DNA from: Penelope pileata | Lineage: Eukaryota; Chordata; Aves; Galliformes; Cracidae | NCBI GenBank assembly: GCA_013396635.1 | Contig: WBMW01000076.1 | Coordinates: 1,156,121 to 1,220,120, forward strand | Direction of reading: 5' to 3' | DNA: 64,000 nt | Shown: positions 48,309 to 59,983 of the stretch, piece by piece | How the letters are laid out: the number at the start of each line of letters is the position of its first letter | How positions within the stretch are numbered: position 1 is the first letter of the stretch | Notes under the pieces: generated by a model | Told to the model about the DNA's origin: nothing | Databases searched by the model: none | Seen by the model: only the letters and a program-made list of their open reading frames with translations | Position numbers and translations under genes: made by a program

Positions 48309-48362
48309 GTGCAAAACAAAATAAAGCAAAATAAAGTAATGCAAAATAATAAAAAGTAATAT
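48309..48362. repeat. A-rich low-complexity tract
   Basis: Repeated AAATAAAG and GCAAAATA words. The antisense frame reads as Tyr/Phe/Ala-rich and is a composition artefact. Confidence 0.75.
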
Positions 48363-50283
48363 TAACCAAAACCATGCTCCCTACAAGCCACCCACCCTGG
48401 AAATCACCGGACTGAGAAAACTGTGAGCCAAATAATGTACAGCATGCAACTAGAGACAAAAATCACTTATTATGAGGAGATTAAGAAGCAAATCTCATGC
48501 AGTGACCAGCCTGGACTTTGCAGTATTTCACGGAGAACATGGGACACTCACAGCTTAGATGTCTGACCCCAGTAAATAAGTACTACTAAGACTGGTCTCA
48601 AGATCCATACCCTAACCGTTGAGGCTAGTGAAGCCCCAGATCAGGACTGTGAGATTTTGCTTGTGGAAGTTAAATGTTGTTATGAGTATGAGCCTTAATC
48701 ACTATATGTCCAGAAGCCTAGCTGCTGTTTTGCATCAGGAAAGTCATTTCAGCAGGAAATGTGCTTGAAATCCACATTCCCTAAGACTGCATGTATTTTG
48801 GGAACATAAAACAGCCAGAGTGCTGTGCTGGCTCACCCTTCTCTGTCATTTTTCCTCCCAGGCATGCTATATAGCAAATTTCTTTCTTGAGCACGCCTAG
48901 CATATTGTACAATGAAACTCAAGGCTCATTTTGCTATTTTCAGCTTTAGCTGAAACTCTAGTGAAAGTTTGGGAGGAACAGTCAGTTACAAATGCTCTTG
49001 AATCTGGACATTTTGATGTTTGGTGTGCTGGCAAGACTACGAGAAAATCTCCCACAAATGGATGCCTATGTTTCATCTCTCCCATCCATTTGGCATCCAG
49101 ACTTACCTGCAATGGTCTGGAAAGGTGGAAAAAATCAGGCTTCAGGAGATCTAAGCCCCTTGAAATTTGACTCAATATGTAGTGCGAAGCAGTAGTCCAC
49201 AGTACACCAAGTTCTCTCACTCTTTTCCTTCAAACCTTAAACATAAAAGGAATTGGCTACATGGTTTACTAGAAAATGTGGTATGGATAAATACATTTCT
49301 AATTTGATTTGTCAGGCTGTATATAGTAAAGTTTGTAATAATATAGCATTATCCTGTATTATGTAGCATGCTCTCAACTGAACTCAACTGATCCACCCTG
49401 GGCGGAGAGCATAGACCTTGGCTGAATGCAGCAGTTTTCAAAAATGAAATAACACATTGGGACCTCAAGTTTGTCAGTCACCAAGAGTCACAAAATCAAA
49501 TAACTCTTACCACCTCAGTGAATGTTGCCATGAGTACATTTCTGGATCAGAACAGGTTCCCACTGGAACATGAAGGACGGTGGGAGACTTTTGTGATCTG
49601 TTTATAGTTAGGAGTTAATTAGATGCCATCATTGTAAAACCTCCTCTTGTATGTTATTTTGGCTAAGCTTTCTTTCGCAAAATATTTTTTGTAAGCGTGG
49701 TGGCAGTGGAAGGATGTTTTTATTTTTATCCTGAAAGAAAAAATAACTTTGTTTCTGTACTAGCTATTCTTCCTTCTCTCTGGGGGTGGTCCAAAAATAA
49801 TAATACATCATGGGATGGACTATACATTACGCGACTGTATCTACTTTTTCTGAAATTCAAAACAATTCAGTATCATTTGGGTAGAATATAAGTCTGTAAG
49901 TAAGGAGGAGCAGGGAGTTCTTATTTTTTTCCTCTGGTATTAGCCAGTAGCAGGTTTACTTTGCTTTTCTGAAAACTTTCATGCCATAATTTGCAAGGTT
50001 GCTGTGGAGTGAAACAAGCTAATCTAGCAGAGGTGGAACATCTGTATCTTTAGTTCAAATAACGCCATCTTTGGTCTAAATTGGCAACAGTGTCAATATG
50101 CTATGAGAGCATATGCACATGAAACAAAAGAAACAAAATTCTTGGACTTATATTCAGACTTAAAAATGAAAGCTAAATTATCCATTTCTTGTATCTCTTT
50201 CATCTACAAAAATTATGTGCCTATCTTGCCATACTAAGAGAATCCAGTCATGTTAGTTTTTGTTGACTTGCTATTTGTATGTA

Positions 50284-50305
50284 TTATTTATTTATTTATT
50301 TATTC
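50284..50305. repeat. (TTTA)n microsatellite
   Basis: Five TTTA units in a row. Confidence 0.9.
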
Positions 50306-51998
50306 ATTCTTCACTGTGGGAGCATCCTGATGCCTGGAGGAGCATTCCAGATGAACCAAGCAAAGGAACTGAAGGCACTCTGAGACAATCCTGGCCTTGT
50401 GACAGACACAGGCTGGAAGCGTGGGAGAAAAGATGGAGATGTTTGGCTGAGTCCTGTGCTCTGGCATGAATTCACAGTGGCAAGAAAGCTACTCTCACCT
50501 TCTCTGTACTTCTATTTTTTTTCATTTGTAGTTCATATTTATGAAATCAAGAACAGCAGTTACAAATGGATGGTGAAGGAGGAACAAGGTCTGGACATTT
50601 TGAAGAAATCTGAGTAGAGGAGTGGCTTATGGTGTAGCTTTTTCCATGGGAAAGCAAGGGAACAAATGTTCCTTTTCTGAACCGATGTTCTATGTTGTTT
50701 CTACGTGCGAGATCCCTAGCACATCCCGCTGACTGGAATGCCTTCCCAAGATGTGGTGACCTCAGTATGAATATGCACTGTACCATGAAAATTTTCTATG
50801 TTTTTAAAAGTTTCCTCCGTTTTTAATATTGATGGACTACTTTCTTTTTTTCTTAATGGTATTTTAAAATGGACTTCAAAACCATAAACAGATGAGAATT
50901 CCTGTGGCAAGAAGTGATCAAGGTTAAGGAATTCCCTACTTCCATTTCCTGGCAAACGTACAAAAGTACATCCAAAATGAAATTTGATTTGCATAGTATT
51001 TGTACTCAGTACTTCTCAAAGGAATAAACAGATTGCAAATTAGTTGGTAATGGAAATAAAATGAAAATAATGGAACTCCTATGTTCCTCTGGTAAATGAT
51101 AGTTTTGCAAATAGATGTACTTTTTTTTTTTCCACCTTTTAATTTGACCAGTATGTGATAAAGAACTACAGCCAAAGTGTGCATAGGCTTGCGCAAAGAT
51201 GGAATAAAAGCTGATCATGCTATTCAGGAAATTCTTGTGCACTGTAGGAGTCCAGTATAAACTGAATGCGCTTTAGCAAATGGAAAGTTAATTTAGTAGC
51301 AGTAATTAAGAAGTCACACAGGTAGAGTCCGTGGATTCCAGCTTGAAGTTGTTTTGGGAACATACATTTTTCATCAACATAGGCAATTTCAGTTTTATAC
51401 CAGACTCAAATCCTAAAAAAGTTTTACTGTATATGTCTACTCAAATCTTATAACTTTGTACTATTCTTGTAACCTTCCTCACATTTTTTTCTCAAACTTT
51501 TCCCTTACTTTAGTCCTATTTCAATCTGCTGCAGGAGGAAACTGCAAATGATAACAAGTCTAGGTCATCAGTGGAGTGCTGGTATAAATGGCAGATGCCC
51601 TATTGACTCCAGTAGATGTTACACTCATTCATGCAAGGAGTAAATTTACTTCACAAGTTACAAAACTGGGGCAGGAGGGGAAGAATTCTGGCATCCGCTT
51701 CCGAAAACAAAATAATTATCCTTCCTACTATTTCTTCATTTTGTTCATTTCTGACATTATATTTCAAGCTTTTCCCTGTATGTTGTAAATGAAGAGAGCT
51801 ACCCCTGAGCCTGGGACTTAAAGTTCTAAACCTCTCCAGATAGGGTACAATTTGTGTTTCCCAAAGACCAGTCAAAAAACCCTAATCTCAATTGATACAA
51901 AACCCCTAAGTCCTCTCTTCAAAGCTATCAGTTTTTCTCTCTGTATATCACAACTAGTTTGAAAATAACACCGCAGGAATAGAAACAGATAGAATAAC

Positions 51999-52522
51999 TG
52001 TCCTGGTTTGACCTAGCAGACAGCTAAGTCCCCCACAGTTGTTCGCTCACCCTCCCCCCTCCCAAGTGGGATGGGGGAGAGAATTAAGGAATAAATACGG
52101 TAGAACTCGTGGGTTGAGATAAAAGCTATTTACTAAGACAGCAGAGAGAATAAAAGAAATACCAGTACATATATACATATAAGAAACAAGAAATAATACC
52201 CAAAGCAAGGGACCAACAACCGATACCCAACCGGCCAGCAGCCCCTCCCTCCGAGCAAGAGAGCGATTTTTCTTCCGTAAAAATCACATGATGTGATGTG
52301 GTATGGAATAGCTCTTTGGTCAGTTTGGGTTAGCTGCCCTGGTCCTGTCCCCTCCCAATTCACAGCTCCTTATGCCTTCTAACTGCTTCACTGAGGAAGA
52401 AAATGTGTCCTTGGCTGTGTTCAACACTGCCAGGTGTTATCAGTTGTTTCTCTTCTGGGAACAAAAACACAGCTTCATACCAGACACTGTGAGAGAAGTA
52501 ACTTCTGTTAGAAACTAAGACA
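51999..52522 (-). mobile_element. complete avian ERV LTR, probably a solo LTR
   Basis: On the minus strand the LTR runs from TGTCTTAGTTTCTAACAGAAG (at 52522) to CTAGGTCAAACCAGGACA (at 51999), with TG/CA ends typical of retroviral LTRs. Internal words such as CTCAACCCACGAGTTCTACC and CTCTCCCCCATCCCACTTGG are characteristic of a widespread bird LTR type. No gag, pol or env coding, primer-binding site or second LTR is adjacent, so it is best read as a solo LTR left by recombination. The flanks ATAAC (51994-51998) and ACAAC (52523-52527) differ at one base and fit a 5-bp target duplication, as in ERVL-type elements. Confidence 0.85.
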
Positions 52523-52848
52523 ACAACATTTTTTAGGGAGCTGAAATGGCCTGAAAAAAATAGTCACTCCTCCATAATTACCCATTTCCAGTGTCATAAT
52601 TTGGTAAAAATGCCAAATATGCCCATAAGCTGTCACTTTCATTTCCAAAAACTGTCCCCTATTCCTCATATGTCAGGGTCTAACAGACGAAGATGCGTTG
52701 TGCCAGTTGTTGAACAAGCTACTTCAAAAACACAGAGTGATCTTGGAGAGTGGAGAAAAATCTTTGAAGAATAAGCATGAGTGCACAATGCACTGGTCTG
52801 CAGTGTATATTAACCTCACCTGAGTCCAGGATTTGGAAAATGAAACAG
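52523..52848. other. short unannotated spacer
   Basis: Nothing recognisable lies between the solo LTR and the next CR1. Confidence 0.6.
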
Positions 52849-53000
52849 GAAAAGGCCAGGTTGGATGGGGTCCTGGGCAGCCTGATCTACTGGGTGGCAA
52901 CTCTACGCATGGCAGGAGATTTGAAACTGGATGGGCTTTTAAGGTCCCTTCCAATTGATGCCATTCTATGATTCTATGAGTCTATAATTCTATGACTCTA
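52849..53000 (+). mobile_element. CR1 retrotransposon 3'-end fragment
   Basis: GGCCAGGTTGGATGGGGTCC, then CTGGGCAGCCTGATCTACTGG and AAGGTCCCTTCCAATTGATGCC, lead to a tail of four to five ATTCTATGA-like units with variants (GAGTCTATA, GACTCTA). It is only ~150 bp. It has the longest tail-unit array of the CR1 copies here and is in a different subfamily from the CACAGAAT-tailed copies. Confidence 0.93.
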
Positions 53001-56000
53001 AACTCACTGATGCTTACCTCCACCAAGTGATTAAAGATGAGGATATTTAATTGGCCAAAGAAAAAATAACAAATGACATTTTAATCAAAAGGCTACAGAA
53101 CAAATACAATTCTATTTATTTCATTGCGAAATCATTACCTTTTTAAAGCAAGTTAAACTCTACCTTATAATTACAAAATACTGTCTGAATTATGGGATTG
53201 TCAGCAACAATTTGTGCTGTGAATTCACTCAGTCTGTGACTAATTAGTTCTAATTTCAATTCAGGCACCACAGTCCTTGATAAACATATAACTCAAGGAC
53301 CAGTGGATTGTTTCAGCATTCACTCAGTAGTTATGTAATATATGTGCACATGCTGCTCTGAATTGCAAGTGTAAGGGAGAGGAGCATGTCTGCATGCAAA
53401 CATACAGAGAGCTGGGTTAATAAAGTGTGTTCTGTGGCAATGTAACTCTCACTTTTACACTGATAGGTACTAAATGACAAAGGCAATTAAAGACTTGAAA
53501 AATGTTAAAAAATAGGATGGTACTGCCAGACTGTTCCTTTCAGCTTCCTTCATTCTTTTTCCACTGTCTCTATCCCTGCTCTTCTTCAGTCCTTGAACAG
53601 ATAATGACTTATGTATGGAAAAGATTACTATTAGATTTCTTTGAAAAAATATGAGGAAACTCTTCTTGATCTTATCTCCTTGATTATGACTTTAATTCTG
53701 CCTCAGTCATGTTCTAAACAAAAAAAAAAAAAGCATACATTTAAAAATGTTATGCTTTTCAGTGATAATAGCTGATGCCTTTCTCCCCTCTCTTTTTAAT
53801 AATTCAGGAATAACAGAAATGCCTAAAATAAAGTGTCATTGGGATTTATAAATGGGAAAACCAAGAGGTACAAGACTTTCAGTGAGAGTATGTCCCAGCT
53901 GACCAGCTGATTCCCTGTCTCAGAAAATATTACTTCTTCTGACAAGCTTTGTTTTGTGTTGAGAACTGAAGTGAAACAGATGAACTATACTCCACTGGGC
54001 ACTTATTTTAGAAGAATTAACCTTGATGCTAAAACTACAGATGGTGTAGCCAAAGTGCTTCCTTCATCTGACAAATAATACTACACCCCTGCACCTGAAG
54101 GATGGTCATTAGAGTGTCTTCAACCTCTCCATCCAACCTCAGAGCAGACACAAGATGATGCAGCTGGGGATGACCTGCATGGCCTCTCACTTTTCCTGAG
54201 ACTGTAGACCTCCATGTGGCAATACAAACTAAAAATAAGAATGATACAAAAGCTGGTTTTGTCTTTCACTTAGCTGAGCTTTACTAGACCTTGAAACTGG
54301 GAACTTTTGGTTCAAAACTCTGGCACATTTATCCTTCTAGTAAACAGAAAATAGAAATTGTAAGAAAGGTCTCTCATTTTGGCTTAGAATTTTTGGGATG
54401 CTTCCATTTTCTATTCACCTAATCCCATTTTTAAATTTCTATTATTAAATTGGCAAAACAGGTCAAGTCAGTTTCTCTCTAGCTTTGCTACTCAAGATAT
54501 TTCACTTGAGTTAGTGCAGACAAGGGTGACAATGAAGTATTTAGTTCAAATTTCTGGAGATTTCCTCCTCTGTTAACAATAGATAGTTTTGCAAGACATC
54601 ACTCTTGAACAAAAATAGGGATGCCATCCCACTTTTCATGAGATACTACTTTGCTGTGCTCTTTACTATGGAATTATCTCGCTGCTTCCACTTCTCTTTT
54701 CTATTCCTATAATCCTGGTTACCTAAGTTTCCTCTTTAAATAGAGACATAATAACAGAGATAGATTTATCCTGTTGCTGCTTGCACTATTGAAAAACATA
54801 CTCTGAGAAAAAGTGGTGTTCTTTTCGTACCATACAGAAATCTAACTGGTGGTATAAATTTAAGAGCTATACTTTCCTGTTTTTTGGAGAAGAAATCTAA
54901 AACGAGGCCTAAGGAAACTCAGCTGCAGAATATATCAAGTTATAATTTAGCCTGTTGTGCTAGTTTCTGGAAAACCAAACTGGACCTTCCAAACGACTCC
55001 CTTCCTCCCAAACCTCATTGAAGAGTGCTTCAGGCTAGAGCTGATGTGCTTGCTTCTGTCTCATTTATGTGGGCTGTTCTTTTCTTTGTGAAATGCTCCA
55101 GCAGATGTTTTCTGCAGATAGGTATTGCTGCTGTGCTCATACCTGCAGCTGCTGCTCCTCTGTGCCCTAAGCTGAAATGATACATTTCCTGAAACAAATG
55201 TGCTAACTAACTATTCACTCAAGGAAAAAGTATTTAATTAAGGAAGATATTGGGCAAAATTACATCAGTGGTGCTGTTGGGATTAGGAAAGGCCAGAATG
55301 CATATTTTAGAAGAGCATGGAAATGCCTGTATTATATGGGTGTTTTGCTTCTGGTGCTGGAATACACCTTGGTTCAGCTGAAGAAGAATGAGCTGATATT
55401 AAGCACTAGAGCTACTTGCTTATCTTTGACACAGTGGTGCTGAAATCTAAGCTGATCAGATTTTCCAACTTTGGGAATTGGTGATTGATTTTATTTGATA
55501 AATTTTCTTCCAAACCTGTTTGGTCTATAGTTTTTAATTTTTTTGAATCTGCACAGAAGCTGAGATTTTGGGGATCTATTTATGCAATTTATCCGACACT
55601 CCAAAACCCTCCTCTTCAGCCAACTCCAGTAAAAAAACCCATGAAGGCACAGAGGCCTGTCAGATCTTGTGGTTTCCTTCATGTCCCGTTGGAAATACTC
55701 ATTGTAAATAACAGCATTGTACACTGTTACTGATTGCTAATGAGGTAAATATGGGAGATTGTAGTCACAGTTGCCAAGCTATCATGGATAAGGATGTACT
55801 GTCTTTACAGGCTTTTCATAAAGGAAAATGAGACAGAATATCTAACAAAATAGTTGATTGTTCCTCAGTCATGCTGAGGGGCAGTTTGGCTTTTCTCTGA
55901 AAGCTATCATTTAGCTTTTTTTCCTGAAATTGATCCTATAAGGTGATCCTAACTGAAAATGAGTAAAGCAAATACTTGTATTTCAGTACTTCATGTGATT

Positions 56001-57103
56001 ATCAGAGTAAAACTAAATCTCCAACAGTTCTGTGAGCTTTTGTGAAACAAAAACGAGCTTGGCACTCTAGCTGTTGAGAGTATCTGGATGCAGGAGTTCA
56101 TCAGAGCACTCTGCCACCTTCCTTCTGTGTTTTGTCTTCTGGTGGAATCCAGAGTACACCAAAGGAAGAGGGCCCACTCAGGTCTTGTTCTGAAACAAAG
56201 TCAATATCGAATATGGTAGCTGGAAGTATTTGACAATTGCATGATTTAGATGTACAGCCTGGACTATGACCCAGAAGACTTTTAGATCTTTGGTTGCTGC
56301 TTAGATATGAACCTGAGGAACAGTACACCCAGGTCTTCCACTTTTACTTGATTGCTAGCAAAGAAAGGAGACAATTTATAGGTGCTAATAAACTTGGAAG
56401 TTCATTTCACTTAGAATTTTATGGACAAAGATGATGTAAGATAGAAACTTTTTTTAAACCCATGAGGAAAGTAAAACATTTTTTGTTCAAAAAGTAATTA
56501 AAATTTTGGTTTAATCTACTGTCCAAAGCATCTTTCAGAACTAAGATTTTAATGATTGATGGATAAGAGGAAGCAGAACAATATTGCACTAGGCAGAATA
56601 ATAAATAAATAGACTAGATGAAGTACTTCCAGAGTCATTCGCACAAAAGATCAACAAAGCATGAGAATCACCTGGGAACTCTCATGGAATGTCAGGTAAC
56701 ATTTTCACAAGTGAAAAGGCTTTCTGGTATTGTGAAGATTTGGATAAGTTGTGGATTTAACCACTGTCTTCTCTGATTAACTGATCAGGAAGAATAGAAA
56801 TCCTTAAAACCAAGAAAAAAAAACTCAAAAAATGTAACCAATTTTGGACTTTGTGAAAGCACCAGGATTTCTGGAATGCATCCTCATTTCAGCTCTTCAG
56901 ACAGTTATTTTGTCTGCCAACAGGTAGCTGTGAATGACATGCACTGACCCAATGTGGAATGTGCCATCAAGCTATAGGCAAGAAGAAGGCTGGCCAGATT
57001 TTTTTTTGTGTGTGTGTGCTTATTCAAACCCTCCATAAAAACTACATTGAAAAGAGGAAAAAAATGTTGCATTGACCGCAGCTTCTGAAATGCATTTGTT
57101 CCA
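53001..57103. other. unannotated AT-rich sequence
   Basis: No gene or element was recognised in ~4.1 kb. A poly(A) of 12-13 lies at about 53720-53732 and a T9-(GT)n tract at 56999-57019. Confidence 0.5.
56999..57019. repeat. poly(T)-(GT)n tract
   Basis: Nine T followed by six GT dinucleotides. Confidence 0.85.
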
Positions 57104-57687
57104 TGGCCTGGCTTCATCTGGGACAGAGCTGATTTTCTTCACAGTGTCTGGTACGATTCTATGTTTTGGCTTTAGGAGTAAAGCAATGATGATAACACAC
57201 CAATGCTCTAGCTGTTGTTGACCAGTGCCGTACAGAGCCAAGGACATTTCAGTTTTTAGCTTTTCATACTGTTCTGCCAGCTAGGGGAGGCTGAGGGGAC
57301 ATAAGAAGCTGGGAGGGGACAGAATCAGAACAGCTGACAGAAATTGTCCAAAGGGATAATCCACAACATATGACATCATATGAAAAAAATATGAAAATGA
57401 GGAGAGTTGGCTGTTGGGGAAATTGCTGCTCAGGGACAGGATGGGCATCAATCAGCAGGTGGTGAGCAACTGTGTTGTGCATCACTTGTTTTGTAAACAT
57501 ATGTATATCTAAATAGTTATCATTACTACTATTTCTCTCTTCTTTTCCTGTTTTAGTAAGTACTTTTTATCTCAACCTAGAAGTTCAACCTTTTTTTCCT
57601 GATTCTCTCCTCCATCCCATTGGAAGGGAAGGGAGTGAGCAAAAGGCTGTGCGGTGCTGAGCTGCTTGCCAAGTTAAACCACTACCA
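57104..57687 (+). mobile_element. avian ERV LTR, diverged solo-type copy
   Basis: From TGGCCTGGCTTCATCTGGGACA to TTAAACCACTACCA this follows the common bird LTR that usually starts TGTCCTGGTTT. Matching words include TGATTTTCTTCACAGTGTCTGG, AGAAGCTGGGAGGGGACAG, TGGTGAGCAACTGTGTTGTG followed by CATCACTTG, and ATTCTCTCCTCCATCCCATT. It shares 3'-end wording with the LTR at 51999-52522 but has a different 5' half, so the two are related subfamilies. Many substitutions and no clear target duplication suggest an older insertion. No internal retroviral sequence is attached. Confidence 0.82.
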
Positions 57688-59449
57688 TCCGCCGTAACAT
57701 TTTGCGTTTGGGAACACATCAGTAGTTGTCCTGGAGGTACTAGGCAGAGACTATATTAAGGCAGCTAAAGACAGAGCACTTCACAGGTCCAGGATATATT
57801 TTTAACAGTAGATTTTTAGTTATTTCACTGCAGTTTGCCCTGATCTTGTTGACAGTAGCACAGGAAGAAGGGAAAAATTTTAACCAATCATCTATATAAC
57901 ATCTATTTTAAAAGGAATTGTTTTGTTTTATCCCACCTCCAGTTTTCTCTCTCACAGCATGGAATTTGTATTCATTTTAAACCCTCACGCAATCAACATG
58001 TACTGTCAGAGCTACAATGGTCAGATGTATTGTGATAGTCAGTATCCTATATTTTGGGAAGATCTCTCAATCCAAAAAGTGTATATTTTTTATTTCAATG
58101 AAATATTTCCTAAAATCCCCCTTTTATCACAATGTCTGTAGATCTCCTTTGCTCATCAGCCAATGAACAACAACCACTGTTACTATCTTGATCAACAAAC
58201 ACATGAATATAGCAAAAATGTCTTTCTCTTTTTTCATTATGTAGTCTAATCACAAATTGTACGTGGCCCTCAGCTAAAATGTTTCTGAGCAACTTGCAAA
58301 GAAGGAATTACCTGACATTTATGTGTGAGCTGCGGGATTCTGCCCAACAGATATGTAGATAATTTATCCATGAGGTCCAGCTTATATCACATCCTATTCT
58401 ACAACTGATTTTGTCTAAGTTCTTCACAAGGGCCTTGGAATTCTCAGAGTTAGGAAGAAGTTGGTCCACTTAACCAAACTTTAAGCACAGAACTGCTGTG
58501 AAAAATAACTGATTTTTTTTGTATATAACTTCAGCCTAACCAAATTAGGTTAAATTAATCCAATGACACACTGCCCTTGTGATTTCCAAGCTACTAGTCT
58601 ATAAAATTTGTGCTCTGTTGCAAAAGGATAATTAATTATGTTCATAATATTGGTAGGAATAGTTATTTTTTATATTACAAGCTAATACAACATCATGTTT
58701 CTTGCATGTTAAATGATATATTCCTTGTTCAGACTTGATGGATTTTATTCCCATCAATGCACTTGTGAGCAATTTGTACCAAATTTTAAACGACAAAGGG
58801 AAAATATAATATTTCTTTACTACTCGTCAAGCAAGACATTTATAATGAAAACATCCTACAAGAAGCTAAAAGAATTTGCTTTATTAATTAAGATGAATGC
58901 TCTTCCCTCAAACCATCTGCAGTTCTGTTTTAGGAAGTAACCTACTAGGTCATATTGGATTACATGTTTACATCCATTTTTAATTATATTTGGAGGAAAT
59001 ATGATAACAGCAAAAGAAAAAATGGCATAGCTTGATTATGTGAGTTAGTCAGTGTTTGAGCACCTCCTCTAGAAAGGCTAACTTTTATATGATTTTATGT
59101 GGAAAGAATTAGAGCCATGTGACGTACTAAAAAAAATAACACCATTATTCTTTTTAATGCTGCCTAGATTTGTGACATTTCTTATTAAAGAAAGCAGGAA
59201 TAAATGTTCAAAGAAGTGATAAACATGAATTAAAGGAATTTGTGAATAGACTGTGAAGAAAAATAAGGACAGAGACCAAAGTGTTCAACTAACATACACA
59301 CATAATTTTTCATCCACCTTTTATGTGACTCCAATTATTTTTCCTGTAAATTATGAGGTTTTGTTCCTCCCAGCTGCCAAAGTCTTCTCGCAGACTGCCA
59401 AATGCTCTGTATCTCTATATTATAAGAGAGTCAATTTGATTTTGTTTGA
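57688..59449. other. unannotated AT-rich sequence
   Basis: Nothing recognisable; frames are under 76 codons. Confidence 0.55.
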
Positions 59450-59983
59450 TCATAGAATGGCTTGGGTTTGAAGGGACCTCAATGATCATCAAGTTCCAAC
59501 CCCCCTGCCACAGGCAGGGTTGACAGCTGCTCAATCTGGTACTAGATCAGGTTGCCCAGGGCACTATCCAACCGTCCCTCAATACTTCCAGGGATGGGGC
59601 ATCCACAACCTCTCTGGGCAGCCTGTTCCAGCACCTCACCACTCTCTCAGTGAAAACCATCCCTCTGACATCTAATCTACATCTTCCCTCCTTTAGCTTA
59701 AAATCATTTCCTCTTGTCCTATCACTATCTACCCTTGTAAAAGGTTGATTTCCCTCCTGTCTATAATCCCCCTTTAAATATTGGAAGGCTGTAATGAGGT
59801 CTCCCTGCAGCCTTCTTTCCTCCAGATTGAACAAGCGCAGATCCAGTCTGTCTTCATAGGGGAGGTGCTCCAGCTCTCTGATCATCTTTGTGGCCTTCCT
59901 CTGGACCCTCTCCAAAAGCTCATCATCTTTCCTATGTTGGGGGCCCCAGACCTGGATGCAGTACTCCAGATGGGGCCTCATCG
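59450..59983 (-). mobile_element. CR1 retrotransposon 3' end, best-preserved copy
   Basis: It starts TCATAGAATGGCTTGGGTTTG, then CCTCAATGATCATCAAGTTCC and CCCCCTGCCACAGGCAGGG, the standard antisense CR1 3' UTR. The coding part runs to about 59983, where the copy is truncated. It is less decayed than the other copies, with an uninterrupted C-terminal frame. Confidence 0.95.
59547..59981 (-). pseudogene. CR1 ORF2 C-terminal domain, intact 144-codon frame
   Basis: The reading frame begins at MRPHLEYCIQVWGPQHRKDD, which is the end of the RT domain, continues with LLERVQRKATKMIRELEHLP and LPYEDRLDLRLFNLEERRLQ, and has the C-terminal RCWNRLPREVVDAPSL block near its end. Function in a full element is late RT/RNA binding. 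The usual ORF2 protein is about 900-1000 residues, so this is only the tail. The N-terminal two-thirds, endonuclease and catalytic YLD/FADD residues are absent. The methionine is internal, not a real start. Confidence 0.85.

Larger units (their letters stand above)
47084..51998. other. unannotated AT-rich sequence with simple repeats
   Basis: It contains T18 at 47132-47149, an A-rich AAATAAAG/GCAAAATA patch at 48309-48362 and a TTTA microsatellite at 50284-50305. No gene or mobile element was recognised; frames are all short. Confidence 0.5.

Noticed and set aside
50700..50760. CR1-like WNAFPR motif (CTGACTGGAATGCCTTCCCA)
   Set aside because: Only one short motif with no CR1 text upstream and no 3' tail. 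Insufficient.
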